Below are positions 19,463-28,315 of a stretch of 64,000 nucleotides of DNA, one piece after another; the first letter of the stretch is position 1; every line of letters starts with the position of its first letter. The notes beneath the pieces were generated by a model. That model made no database searches, had not been told where the DNA came from, and was given only the letters and a program-made list of their open reading frames with translations. The DNA is from Paenibacillus cellulosilyticus (GTDB lineage Bacteria; Bacillota; Bacilli; Paenibacillales; Paenibacillaceae): the NCBI RefSeq assembly GCF_003182255.1, contig NZ_QGTQ01000006.1, positions 142,325 through 206,324 on the forward strand, written 5' to 3'. The position numbers were made by a program, and so were the translations under genes.

Positions 19463-20496
19463 GCAGACACCTCCCGCACGTCCACCTGCACATAGGACGG
19501 TTGAGTCGGTGCTTTATCCAACGCGTAGTCGAACAGAACAAAATCGCCGTCTCTTGATTTCTCTATGAAACCTGCAAACTTGAAGGTCATATACATCATT
19601 CTGTTCCGGTCCGTCGACTTGAATTCGGCTTGCAAAGCCGCATTCCGATCCATCGCGGATTGAATGATTTGCTGGAGCAGTACGCCGCCAACGCCACGCG
19701 ACATAACCCGGCATGACATCAGCAGCAGCATGAGCGTCCAGACTTCGGCGTTTACCTCGACGAGCGCCAAACCGATTTTTCCATATGTACCGTAGATGTC
19801 GGTTAATTCCGCAACAAGCAGCAGATGATTCTCGGAGCGCGACAGCTGCGCAAGCTCTTCATACGAATAGGTGTATCCGGTTGAGTTGAGCTGATGCGTA
19901 CGAACCGTAAGCTCCTCCGCTCGCTGCAAATCTTCTTCTTTCGCACGATGTATGGTCAACTGGAGCTGAAGCGATGACAGAAACTGCTCCTGCGGGCCTT
20001 GGAACGATTCCTCTGCGATTTTGCGCCGTTCATCTGCTTTCATCATCGACCGCCGATTTCGGGAGTCTTGCGTAATGAACCGCGGCTTCATTTGCGGCAG
20101 CTCAAGAATGGTGTCTATATTGCTTGCATCGATACAAAGCACATCGGGCATCACCGAAGCGACCTCATCGCGCTCAAAAGGCTGATCATCTACAAATGCC
20201 AGCGAATCGGTGCCGATATTGAGCTCCTTCGCAATCGTTTGAACCGACGAAGATTTGGCTCCCCAGTTGATTTGAGGATAGAGAAAATAATGATCAATAC
20301 CGAAATCACGCAGCATTTGCATAGCATGACCATTATCGTTTCTGCTCGCAATCGACTGGAGAATGCCGCGCTGATCCAGTTGATCGAAAACCTCCAGAAT
20401 GCCCGGTCGCAGCTGGACCGATTCATTTTCAAGCAATATGCCGTTCCATACCGTTTCATCCAGATCCCAAATGACGCATTTCACCGTTTTGTTCAT
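19459..20496 (-). CDS. FkbH-like HAD protein, glyceryl-ACP formation
   Basis: About 345 residues. The N-terminal HAD domain has the nucleophile motif VIWDLDETVWNG (first Asp near residue 10) and FVDDQPFERDEV; the second half has an acetyltransferase-like fold (LTVRTHQLNSTGYTYSYEEL). FkbH-family proteins take 1,3-bisphosphoglycerate, dephosphorylate it and load glyceryl on a carrier protein, the first step to methoxy- or hydroxymalonyl-ACP. The ACP gene ends 5 bases upstream. I chose the ATG at 20496 because AGGAG lies eight bases before it; the longer start at 20550 would run into the ACP gene. Confidence 0.9.
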   Translation of the reverse strand: MNKTVKCVIWDLDETVWNGILLENESVQLRPGILEVFDQLDQRGILQSIASRNDNGHAMQMLRDFGIDHYFLYPQINWGAKSSSVQTIAKELNIGTDSLAFVDDQPFERDEVASVMPDVLCIDASNIDTILELPQMKPRFITQDSRNRRSMMKADERRKIAEESFQGPQEQFLSSLQLQLTIHRAKEEDLQRAEELTVRTHQLNSTGYTYSYEELAQLSRSENHLLLVAELTDIYGTYGKIGLALVEVNAEVWTLMLLLMSCRVMSRGVGGVLLQQIIQSAMDRNAALQAEFKSTDRNRMMYMTFKFAGFIEKSRDGDFVLFDYALDKAPTQPSYVQVDVREVSA

Positions 20497-20501
20497 GCCG
20501 G

Positions 20502-20753
20502 TTACTCCTGCTTCACGCTGCAAGCCGATTTCTTCGCAATAAAGCTGCAAATCGCATCAACCGATTTGAAGTTGTCGATCTCCAGGTCTTCATTGTCCAC
20601 TTCAATCTCGTATGCCTTCTCCAAATGAGTGACCAGTTGCATCGCAAATAAAGAATTAACGAGGCCTCGCTCGAACAAATGGTCCTGATCCTCGAATTGC
20701 TGCCTGATATATTTTCCAAGAAACGCCCTTATTTTTATTTTCATTTCGTCCAA
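20502..20753 (-). CDS. Stand-alone acyl carrier protein for the hydroxymalonyl-type extender
   Basis: 83 residues. The phosphopantetheine site is Ser in RGLVNSLFAMQLV, the FkbJ/ZmaD type where Asn stands in place of Asp before Ser. It should carry the glyceryl unit from the FkbH-like protein through oxidation to hydroxymalonyl-ACP. The start is TTG at 20753, eight bases after TAGGAG; an ATG at 20744 is less well placed. It lies between the dehydrogenase and fkbH-like genes. Confidence 0.9.
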   Translation of the reverse strand: MDEMKIKIRAFLGKYIRQQFEDQDHLFERGLVNSLFAMQLVTHLEKAYEIEVDNEDLEIDNFKSVDAICSFIAKKSACSVKQE

Positions 20754-20764
20754 GGCAATCGCTC

Positions 20765-21616
20765 CTAATCGTTATAGTTGTAAAAGCCTTCGCCGCTCTT
20801 CATCCCATGCAATCCGGCGTCTACCATTTTCTTAAGCAGCGGACATGGACGGTACTTGCTGTCTCCGAATTCCTGATACAGGTTGTCGATGGAATAATAA
20901 ATCGTATCAAGCCCGATCAAATCCGCCGTTTCCAGCGGACCCATCGTATGTCCGAAGCATTCTCTGAACAGCCTGTCGATATCGGCGGCAGTCGAGACCT
21001 GCTCCATCAGCAGAAAAATGGCTTCATTAATCGTAAGCATCAATACACGGTTCGATACGAAGCCCGGCGAATCTTGAACAAGCACATACGACTTGCCCAT
21101 ACTTCGCAGCATCTCGTCCGTCCGCTGAATCGTCTCTTCCGAAGTATGATAGCCACGAATGACCTCGACGGTCGGCTTTAGCGGAACCGGATTCATAAAA
21201 TGAATGCCGATCACCCGGTCGGCGCGTTTCGTAACCGAAGCAGCCTTCGTAATCGGGATAACGGAAGTATTGACCGCGAATATACAGCTGTCCTTGCAAA
21301 TCGAGTCTATCACCTCGTAGACAGGCTTCTTGATTTCCCACCTCTCCGTGACATTCTCAATCAAATAGTCCACCTCGGCGAGCGCCGCATAATCGGAAAC
21401 GAAACGAATTCGCTCTATCGCATCCAGTGCGGCCGTTCCGCCGCTTTGTCCTTTGCGGTGGAACGAACCAAGCTTGCGCGCACGCTCAATTTTCTTCCGA
21501 GCGCTATCAAGTGCTTTTACTGAATGATCCATCAATATCACGTCATGCGAGCAGGACGCCAAATTTTGCGCAACATCCGACCCCATAACGCCAGCACCAA
21601 CAACCCCAACGATCAT
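20765..21616 (-). CDS. 3-hydroxyacyl-CoA dehydrogenase-like protein (FkbK type)
   Basis: 283 residues, the usual length for 3-hydroxybutyryl-CoA dehydrogenases. The Rossmann motif GVVGAGVMGSDVA is at residues 4-16; the conserved GIHFMNPVP and SPGFVSNRVLM follow; the C-terminal helical domain has GPLETADLIGLDT. By its neighbours (ACP, FkbH-like) it should oxidise glyceryl-ACP at C3 rather than work in fatty acid metabolism, as FkbK and ZmaG do. The ATG follows TAGGAGG, 11 bases downstream of the NRPS2 stop. Confidence 0.88.
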   Translation of the reverse strand: MIVGVVGAGVMGSDVAQNLASCSHDVILMDHSVKALDSARKKIERARKLGSFHRKGQSGGTAALDAIERIRFVSDYAALAEVDYLIENVTERWEIKKPVYEVIDSICKDSCIFAVNTSVIPITKAASVTKRADRVIGIHFMNPVPLKPTVEVIRGYHTSEETIQRTDEMLRSMGKSYVLVQDSPGFVSNRVLMLTINEAIFLLMEQVSTAADIDRLFRECFGHTMGPLETADLIGLDTIYYSIDNLYQEFGDSKYRPCPLLKKMVDAGLHGMKSGEGFYNYND

Positions 21617-21627
21617 CCTTGCACCTC

Positions 21628-24600
21628 CTACAAGCTTTGCGAAGCAAGCTGCTCAGCGATGAATGCAGTCAGCTTCGAGTGAGCACCGACCCACTGCTTC
21701 ACCAGATCGCGAGGGAATGCGCTGTGCTCCAGCCTCCACGAAAGTACAGCAGAGTCGTTGCCTTGCTCATGCCATTCCACATGCAGATTGAACAGATTGG
21801 ACAACTCTGGTGAAACCTTGCGGTCATCGCTCCGCACGGACATGACGGGCCGAATCGCTTCAGTTCCTGTCTCATTCGTCGGCAGCAGGAACGCCCCCGA
21901 CTCAAGCCATTGCTCCTTGTCTGTCGCCAACGTCGCTGCTAGCTCTGGAATGCCGTCAATGAACTCAAAATTATAATGAATTGGCTTGATCCTGCCGTCT
22001 TCCGGTCGATACGCGTATACGTTTACTTCGTTTTGTCCCGAAATCTTGTTTAGCAGCAACCCGAGTGCGGCAAACGCCGCCTCACTCGCCTGAATAGCCT
22101 TCGCCTTGTCCACCTTCATTAAAGACTTCCAAACTTCAGAAGGGACCTGCACTTCGAAGGTAAGCGTATCCCCGTGTGCGGTTGAAGCGGATAACTCGGC
22201 GCTTTCAGGTAGTCTCACGGACCGGACAGCTATGGAAGAAGCCAGCTCCTTCGCTGTCAGCATTCGAATACGCTCCGCTTGCTTGCGGATCGTCGCATGC
22301 GTGAACAGCTCCGCGACTGTCAGTTGGACACCGAATCTAGCGTTCAATTGTGCCGTAAGCTGCAAGATTAGTAGAGAATTGCCGCCTGCATCAAAGAAAG
22401 TATCGCTGATGTTCAGCCTGTCCTTGCGCAGCACATCCTGCCAGATCGCCGAAATTTGACGCTCAATCTCACTTGCGGGCGCAGCCTCTGCGTTGCCGAT
22501 CGGCAGCGAATCCGCTTCGATTGATCGCAGCGCACCCCGGTTGATTTTGCCGTTGGGCATAAGCGGCATCGCTTCCAACTGCACGAGCTGTTCGGGCATC
22601 ATGTAAGAAGGAAGCAAATCTTGAAGGAACAACCGAATCTCCTTAACCGTAAGCGGCCTATCCGCCGTAAAAAATGCCCATAGCGCTTCTTCCTCTCGCT
22701 GGTTGGATCTGAGAATAACGGCAACCTCGCGGATTGCATTCATCCGGGCGATACCATTCTCTATCTCGCTCAGCTCGATTCGGTTTCCGCGAATTTTCAC
22801 CTGATGATCGACACGTCCCAAATAGCGGATGGTTCCGTCGGGCAGCCACGTGGCCAAATCGCCGGTTCGGTACATCACCGTCCCGGGTTCAAGCGGATGC
22901 TCGATAAACTTCTCTTCGTTCAACTCCGGACGGTTCCAATAGCCGCTGGATACGCCCGCACCTGCGACGATCAGCTCGCCAACCATTCCCATGGGCTGCA
23001 GGGCGCCATTGAAGTCGACGATGTACGGACGCGTATTCAATACGGGACGACCAATCGGGACCCGCTCCGTCCACGTCGACATTGGAATCCGGTAATGCAG
23101 CGTATCGTCGCAGCATTCCGTCTGGCCATAAGCATTCACAAGTTGAATGTTGTAGCGGTTATAGAACCGGTTCACAAGACCCGGCTTCGTCTCCTCGCTG
23201 GTTAACGCAATTACCTTCAGACTGTTGAGCGGGATCGATGGATGACCGGATTCCAGCAGCCGGACATAGGCATTAAGAACCGAAGGTATGACCTCGATAA
23301 CCGATACACCGTCCGCTTCGATAAGCTTAAACTGCTCAAGCGGATCTCTTTCAACTTCCGCGGAATAGACGATCAGCTCCGCACCGGCGAATAAAGGCGC
23401 TAGTATTTGCCAGATCGATGCGACGACGTTGATACTGAAGCTGTTACCGACCTTATCGTTGCTATCAATGCCCAAATCGTTTATTTTGGCAAAGGCATGG
23501 TTAACGATACCCCGGTGGTGCAGCATTGCTCCCTTCGGCTTTCCAGTCGAGCCCGATGTATAAATCATGCAGGCAACCGTTGACGAATCCGCTTTCCGGC
23601 GTTCGCCGGCATCAGATGCAGACTTGGCAGCCGAACCTGCCGATGACAGCTTTTCTTTAGGGATGGTCACAATCAACCCTTCAAAGCCAGCTGCAGCTGT
23701 TGCATCCTCGACGATCATGGCGGCCGCTCCGCAATCTTCCACGATCGCTTGGGTCCGTTCCGCAGGATGCGAGGGGTCCAGCGGCACACAGATGCAGTCC
23801 GCCTCAAGAATACCGAGAAAGGCTGCAACCATCATCGCGGAGCGCGGAACCGAAAGCGCCACTCTCGCCGTCGGTTCAATGCCATTCCTCTTCAGCAGCT
23901 CCGCGATTCTAACGGCTTCCTGCTTTAGCCCAGCATACGTAAGCGATTGCTCCTCGAATCGCACAGCCGTTTGATCTGGCAGCTTGACAGCCTGCTCCCA
24001 GATAAGATCCTCAATCCGGTCGTTGGTAATTTCGGCAGCTGTCGCGTGGAATAGCCTGCCCAGCTCTTCCCGCTCAGTCGGTGTGACTAACTGCAGCTCT
24101 GCAAGCGGACGGTTTCCAAGCTCGATGAGAGCTGCGACCGTCAGCCGATATCGTGCGGCTAGCTGTTCAATCGTCGAACGATCGTAAATTTCCGTATTAT
24201 AATGAAAATCGATTGCAATTCCGTCATGTACCGTAACTTGCAGCGTCAAATCGAAATTGGTTTCTTCATTTCCATATGATTTCTTGAAGCGCAGCCCTTC
24301 CGCATCGAAGGATAAACCTTGATCGAGCGGATAATTTTTGATGACCATGACCGTATCGAACGGCAGGACGCCTTCTCCTGTATCCGTAAACGACGAGAAC
24401 TCCCTCACAGGAAGCGCAGCATTAGCCTCTTTGCCTGATAGATCGGCTGCCGTGCGCAGCACAAAGTCCAGCGCAGCTTGTCCTGGCGAAGAAGTCATCC
24501 GAAGCGGAACGGTCTGAATGAACAGTCCGGTCATATGCTCAATGCCAGGAATCTCCGGCGGCCTGCCGGAAACGGTAACGCCAAAGCAAACGTCGTTCGA

Positions 24601-25419
24601 ATTGTTGTATTTTTGCAGCAGTACGCCCCATGCCCCGTACAGCAGGCTTGCGATGGATATGCCCTTGCCGAGGCTGTATTGCTTGGCGCGATCGACCAGC
24701 GTATCCTCAAAAACACATCTGACGACAGCAGGATCGATGACTGCGCCAAGCTGCGGACGGTCGCCTGGAATAAGGGTGCGCTGGCGCAAGCCGGATAAAT
24801 ACTTTCGCCAATAGGCCTCTTGTGCGGGTCTATCCTGCTCTTTCAACCATTGAATATAACTGCTGTAGGACGTTTTCCGCTGCAGTTGTATCGTTGTGCC
24901 GCGAACCATCGCCCCATAGCTCGTAACGAATTCCTGCAATAAGACGCCGAGGCTCCAACCGTCCAAGATCATATGATGGAAATCGATCAACAGCTCGAAC
25001 TTCGCTTCGGACAGCTTGCAGAGCATCATTCGGAATGGCGCTTCACGAACGTCAATCCGGTCGGCGAGACGGCTCTCTCGCAGCTCCTGCATCTTCTCTG
25101 CGAGCTGCTCGGGTGCAACATAAGTCAAATCCGTCTCGATGATCGGAATCTCATGCCTGCGCTTAATGATTTGAACAGCCTTATGCTGCTCGTTCCAACG
25201 GATCACGGCCCGCAGCGGTTCATTCGCAGCTGTTACGGCCCGCCAGGCGGAGATAAAGGCATCAATATTGATATCACCCTCAATCTCAATACCGATCTGC
25301 TCGCAATAAAGAAGTGATTGCTCACTGCTCAAATAATGAAACAGCATGCTTTCCTGCATCGGAGTCAGCATTAGAATATCTTCAACCAGCTCTTTAGCAA
25401 TCGGGGCGGCAATCGCCAT
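21628..25419 (-). CDS. NRPS, C-A-PCP plus C-lobe (second module)
   Basis: 1,263 residues. The C domain (about 10-440) opens with EDILMLTPMQESMLFHYL, the pattern of DCL domains that accept a D-configured donor, and has FHHMILDG near 150; this fits the epimerase of the previous NRPS. The A domain (about 470-960; YTSGSTGKPKG near 624) has a code I read as V-A-W-E-A-T-A-D-D-K. Val stands where Asp235 normally binds the alpha-amino group, so a beta-amino, hydroxy or keto acid is likelier than a normal amino acid; I cannot name it. PCP Ser is near 1014 (DAGGNSLL). Residues about 1083-1263 form a truncated condensation C-lobe. GGGAGGGG precedes the ATG. Confidence 0.92.
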   Translation of the reverse strand: MAIAAPIAKELVEDILMLTPMQESMLFHYLSSEQSLLYCEQIGIEIEGDINIDAFISAWRAVTAANEPLRAVIRWNEQHKAVQIIKRRHEIPIIETDLTYVAPEQLAEKMQELRESRLADRIDVREAPFRMMLCKLSEAKFELLIDFHHMILDGWSLGVLLQEFVTSYGAMVRGTTIQLQRKTSYSSYIQWLKEQDRPAQEAYWRKYLSGLRQRTLIPGDRPQLGAVIDPAVVRCVFEDTLVDRAKQYSLGKGISIASLLYGAWGVLLQKYNNSNDVCFGVTVSGRPPEIPGIEHMTGLFIQTVPLRMTSSPGQAALDFVLRTAADLSGKEANAALPVREFSSFTDTGEGVLPFDTVMVIKNYPLDQGLSFDAEGLRFKKSYGNEETNFDLTLQVTVHDGIAIDFHYNTEIYDRSTIEQLAARYRLTVAALIELGNRPLAELQLVTPTEREELGRLFHATAAEITNDRIEDLIWEQAVKLPDQTAVRFEEQSLTYAGLKQEAVRIAELLKRNGIEPTARVALSVPRSAMMVAAFLGILEADCICVPLDPSHPAERTQAIVEDCGAAAMIVEDATAAAGFEGLIVTIPKEKLSSAGSAAKSASDAGERRKADSSTVACMIYTSGSTGKPKGAMLHHRGIVNHAFAKINDLGIDSNDKVGNSFSINVVASIWQILAPLFAGAELIVYSAEVERDPLEQFKLIEADGVSVIEVIPSVLNAYVRLLESGHPSIPLNSLKVIALTSEETKPGLVNRFYNRYNIQLVNAYGQTECCDDTLHYRIPMSTWTERVPIGRPVLNTRPYIVDFNGALQPMGMVGELIVAGAGVSSGYWNRPELNEEKFIEHPLEPGTVMYRTGDLATWLPDGTIRYLGRVDHQVKIRGNRIELSEIENGIARMNAIREVAVILRSNQREEEALWAFFTADRPLTVKEIRLFLQDLLPSYMMPEQLVQLEAMPLMPNGKINRGALRSIEADSLPIGNAEAAPASEIERQISAIWQDVLRKDRLNISDTFFDAGGNSLLILQLTAQLNARFGVQLTVAELFTHATIRKQAERIRMLTAKELASSIAVRSVRLPESAELSASTAHGDTLTFEVQVPSEVWKSLMKVDKAKAIQASEAAFAALGLLLNKISGQNEVNVYAYRPEDGRIKPIHYNFEFIDGIPELAATLATDKEQWLESGAFLLPTNETGTEAIRPVMSVRSDDRKVSPELSNLFNLHVEWHEQGNDSAVLSWRLEHSAFPRDLVKQWVGAHSKLTAFIAEQLASQSL
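21631..22170 (-). other. Truncated condensation-domain C-lobe at the end of NRPS2
   Basis: It starts with LTFEVQVPSEVWKSLMK and ASEAAFAALGLLLNKISGQ, which follow the first strand and helix of a condensation C-lobe, and ends with VLSWRLEHSAFPRDLVKQWV then HSKLTAFIAEQL, which follow the closing strands and helix. No HHxxxDG motif is present. The next subunit begins with a KS, the same setting as at the end of the hybrid protein. Confidence 0.6.
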
Positions 25420-25433
25420 CTCGATCCCCTCCC

Positions 25434-25832
25434 TTATTCAACAATTTCGATTAATCCGAGATTCATGTCATACACGAAAGCGACGTTTCGTCCGTCGATC
25501 GCAGGCGCCGGACTTTTACCGCTTACAACAAGACAGCCTCTGGACGTCATCTTCCCGATCTCCGCATCGATATCCTCGACCTGCATACAAATGTGATAGA
25601 CGGTCGCTCCCGATCTTCCGAGCAAATCAGCAACCGGCGATTGCCCGGAATCAGGCTGGATCAGCTCGAACGCGCATGATCCTTCGCTTGTAAGAAAACA
25701 GACAAACACCTGCCGTATGCGGTCATGCACAATTTCGCCGACCGTATAATTCGGCCCGAGCAGTTCAAGTGCGGAAGGAATGGCCGCTTTGATATCCTTT
25801 ACTACCCAACCTACATGATGTACGCCTCGCAT
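25434..25832 (-). CDS. VOC/glyoxalase-superfamily protein (methylmalonyl-CoA epimerase-like)
   Basis: 132 residues made of two beta-alpha-beta-beta-beta units: GVHHVGWVVKDIKAAI at the start and VYHICMQVEDIDAEIGKM in the middle, with a closing VYDMNLGLIEIVE. The His of the first unit, His of the second and the final Glu are in the metal-ligand places of the VOC superfamily. Length and HHVG start resemble methylmalonyl-CoA epimerase, but the reaction is open: it could tailor the extender unit, the unusual NRPS2 substrate or the product. It lies between the aminotransferase and NRPS2, in operon spacing. Confidence 0.8.
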   Translation of the reverse strand: MRGVHHVGWVVKDIKAAIPSALELLGPNYTVGEIVHDRIRQVFVCFLTSEGSCAFELIQPDSGQSPVADLLGRSGATVYHICMQVEDIDAEIGKMTSRGCLVVSGKSPAPAIDGRNVAFVYDMNLGLIEIVE

Positions 25833-25869
25833 GCAGCCTTCCCCCTCGTGATGTGATTTGGATTAACGA

Positions 25870-27036
25870 TTACGCTTGAAAGAACGACACAAGCCTGTCG
25901 ATGCCTGCCTTATATTTCTTACTGGAAAATGAAAGCCTTAGCGTTGTCGGCAGTCCGAAGTCAGAGCCCGGCACGGTAGCCACATAAGTCGCTTCCATTA
26001 ATCGCTCCGCCAGCTCCAGACTCGTCTCGATGCCTTTCGCCTTCATATATGCCGCACATTCCAGAACGATATAGAAACCGCCCTTGGAATACAGCGCCTC
26101 GACAAGCGGAACCTCCTCGAACATCTCCATCGTGTAATCACGATGAACGCGGAACATATCCTCCAGCTCCTTCACATCCTCCTGATGGCGAAGCGCCTCG
26201 ATCGCTCCGAATTGTACGACCGGATCAAGCGTCAACAAGGTATGATGCTGAATGACCGTTAGCGGTGTAACGAGCTCATCTGGAACGATGCAGTAGCCGA
26301 CGCGTCTGCTGTACATCCGGTAACCTTTCGAGAACGCATTCGTTGTAATAAAAGTTGACTTCGTGTTCTCAAGCTGCATGACAGATTCGCCAGGCTCGTC
26401 AAAGCAAATGTTGGCATAGATTTCATCATTGATGACGACCGCTCGTCCGCCGACGATCTCATCGACTTTGTATAATTCCTCCCGTGTCAGTATATTGCCG
26501 AGCGGATTGCCAGGAGAATTGATAACGACCACCTTCGTCCGGTCTGAGAAATTGCGCTTGAAGGAATCGATATCCAGCCCCATGTTGTTCGTGTCAATGT
26601 TGTAATATTTGATCGTTGCGCCTACGAGCAGCGCACAGAAGTGATAGAGCGAATAATAAGGGAAGGGCAGCAGCACCTCGTCTCCTTCTTTAAGAAGTAC
26701 ATGGAACAGATTACGGAACAAGGTGCTTGTACCAACGCTGATTACAAAATTGTTCGGGGAAATTTGCAGGTTGTACCGTTCCTCATAATGCTTGGAGAGC
26801 TCTTCCTTCAGCTCGGGAAGTCCTCCTGGGAAAACAAGCGCGCTCTTGGAGAAGTCCCGCAGCGCATCCGCCATCGATTCCGTTATTTCCTCTCGGACAG
26901 GCAGCTCCGATTTGCCAAGCGTCATCCGTACGACATCCTTGCCTTCACGCTCGTACTCATTGGCTACTTGATCCATAACGAACATCAGGAAACGCTCATC
27001 GTGATACTGGATATTGTCTTTCACTTGCAACATCAT
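25870..27036 (-). CDS. PLP-dependent class I/II aminotransferase
   Basis: 388 residues, full length. The PLP Lys is in NAFSKGYRMYSRRVGY (about residue 232), the Asn-Pro turn in INSPGNPLGN and the Asp/Tyr pair in VINDEIYANI; the C-terminal Arg is in TTLRLSFSS. It is a fold type I aspartate aminotransferase-like enzyme. In this cluster it may make the non-standard amino acid for the NRPS2 adenylation domain or aminate a keto intermediate; both are inferences. It overlaps the end of AT2 by 41 bases. Two adjacent ATGs (27036, 27033) are possible starts after AGGGG. Confidence 0.88.
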   Translation of the reverse strand: MMLQVKDNIQYHDERFLMFVMDQVANEYEREGKDVVRMTLGKSELPVREEITESMADALRDFSKSALVFPGGLPELKEELSKHYEERYNLQISPNNFVISVGTSTLFRNLFHVLLKEGDEVLLPFPYYSLYHFCALLVGATIKYYNIDTNNMGLDIDSFKRNFSDRTKVVVINSPGNPLGNILTREELYKVDEIVGGRAVVINDEIYANICFDEPGESVMQLENTKSTFITTNAFSKGYRMYSRRVGYCIVPDELVTPLTVIQHHTLLTLDPVVQFGAIEALRHQEDVKELEDMFRVHRDYTMEMFEEVPLVEALYSKGGFYIVLECAAYMKAKGIETSLELAERLMEATYVATVPGSDFGLPTTLRLSFSSKKYKAGIDRLVSFFQA

Positions 27037-28291
27037 CTATCAGCCCCTTGTCATAAAATAACGATTCTGTGCCTGTTTCCTTCATCAGTTGTTCATAGCG
27101 CCGACGCTGCTCCGCCGGAGGCGTCCGCTTCGTCTCGAACACGGATACCAGCATCTCAAGTGCTCTCGCCATCTCTTCGTCTGTCGGCGCGCGTCCTTCC
27201 TCATCCAGCTTCAACTGCAGCTGGTGGATATCTTTATACGGCTTGGCTGCGCCTTCCTCATACTCAGAAGCATTCCAATTCGTGTTAGGCGTACACACCG
27301 CGATAGCCAAACATCTGGATACAAACGCGAGCGTCGAAGGAGCAGCGGGCCGCATATGCCTGAATAGCCGATGGACCCTATCCTGTTCCACTGTCTTGTC
27401 ATATGCGAACAGCTTCATGGTCGGGCTTGTTGATCGCATCAAGTTGAGAGCGATGGAGGATGGCCCCGTGTCAATGCAAATCGCCATTTTGTGCTGCGCG
27501 ATATAGGCCGCCGTTTGCGCCCACATGACAGGTGCTGTTAACTGCCTCGTCAGCAGCTCGGCAATGCCAGATTCGTTATGATGCGGCAATGCCGTCACAT
27601 TGGAGATGACCTGATAGCGCAGCGGCTTGTAATCCAGCTTCAGAAGCTCTTCTCTTAGCGATTCGGAAGCTTCCTCCATCAGCGGACTATGAAACGGTGC
27701 GCTTACATTGAGCTTTACCGTCTTCGCCCCCTCTTCCTGAAGCAATTCCCCGCATCGCTCTACCGCATCGGAATGGCCGGAAATGACTGTCTGCTCCGGG
27801 GAGTTGTAATTCGAGATAACGACAACGCTGCCGGGCATCGTCGCTTCCGCACACGCGCATTCGACTCGTTCTGCGCTAGGGCCGATAATCGACATCATGG
27901 CACCGATTCCCGGGGCAACTGCCTGCTGCATAAGTTGACCGCGGTACCTTACGATTCGCACTGCGTCATAGAACGATAAGCCGCCTGCGCAGGCAAGCGC
28001 TGTATATTCGCCCAAGCTATGACCTGCAAGCATCGTGGGCTCAAGTCCGGTTTCTTGCTGCAGCGCTTCGAATGCAATATAGCTGGCTGCCAGTACCGCC
28101 GGCTGCGCGTTTGCCGTCAGGGTCAACCGATCAAGCGGCCCCTCTGCGCATAACTTAAGCAGATCGATTCCCGCCGCATCGGAGGCTTCGGCGAATCTTG
28201 TCCTGGCAAATGCATATTTGTCTGTCAATTCCTTGGCCATACCGACATACTGCGCCCCCTGCCCGGGGAAAATGACTGCTGCTCTCATCAT
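26996..28291 (-). CDS. Stand-alone trans-acting acyltransferase (AT2)
   Basis: About 431 residues. IFPGQGAQYVGM, GHSLGEYTALA with the catalytic Ser near residue 85 and SAPFHSPLM with His mark a FabD-fold transacylase. After about residue 310 comes the same extension as in AT1: CLAIAVCTPNTNWNASEYEEG and a later MLVSVFETKRTPPAEQRRRYEQL. Since AT1 sits beside the hydroxymalonyl genes, AT2 is the better candidate for malonyl-CoA. The start is at the first of two ATGs (28291, 28288) after AGGAGGAG. Its 3' end overlaps the aminotransferase by 41 bases. Confidence 0.88.
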   Translation of the reverse strand: MMRAAVIFPGQGAQYVGMAKELTDKYAFARTRFAEASDAAGIDLLKLCAEGPLDRLTLTANAQPAVLAASYIAFEALQQETGLEPTMLAGHSLGEYTALACAGGLSFYDAVRIVRYRGQLMQQAVAPGIGAMMSIIGPSAERVECACAEATMPGSVVVISNYNSPEQTVISGHSDAVERCGELLQEEGAKTVKLNVSAPFHSPLMEEASESLREELLKLDYKPLRYQVISNVTALPHHNESGIAELLTRQLTAPVMWAQTAAYIAQHKMAICIDTGPSSIALNLMRSTSPTMKLFAYDKTVEQDRVHRLFRHMRPAAPSTLAFVSRCLAIAVCTPNTNWNASEYEEGAAKPYKDIHQLQLKLDEEGRAPTDEEMARALEMLVSVFETKRTPPAEQRRRYEQLMKETGTESLFYDKGLIDDVASERQYPVSR

Positions 28292-28315
28292 CAATATCCA
28301 CTCCTCCTGCAAACG

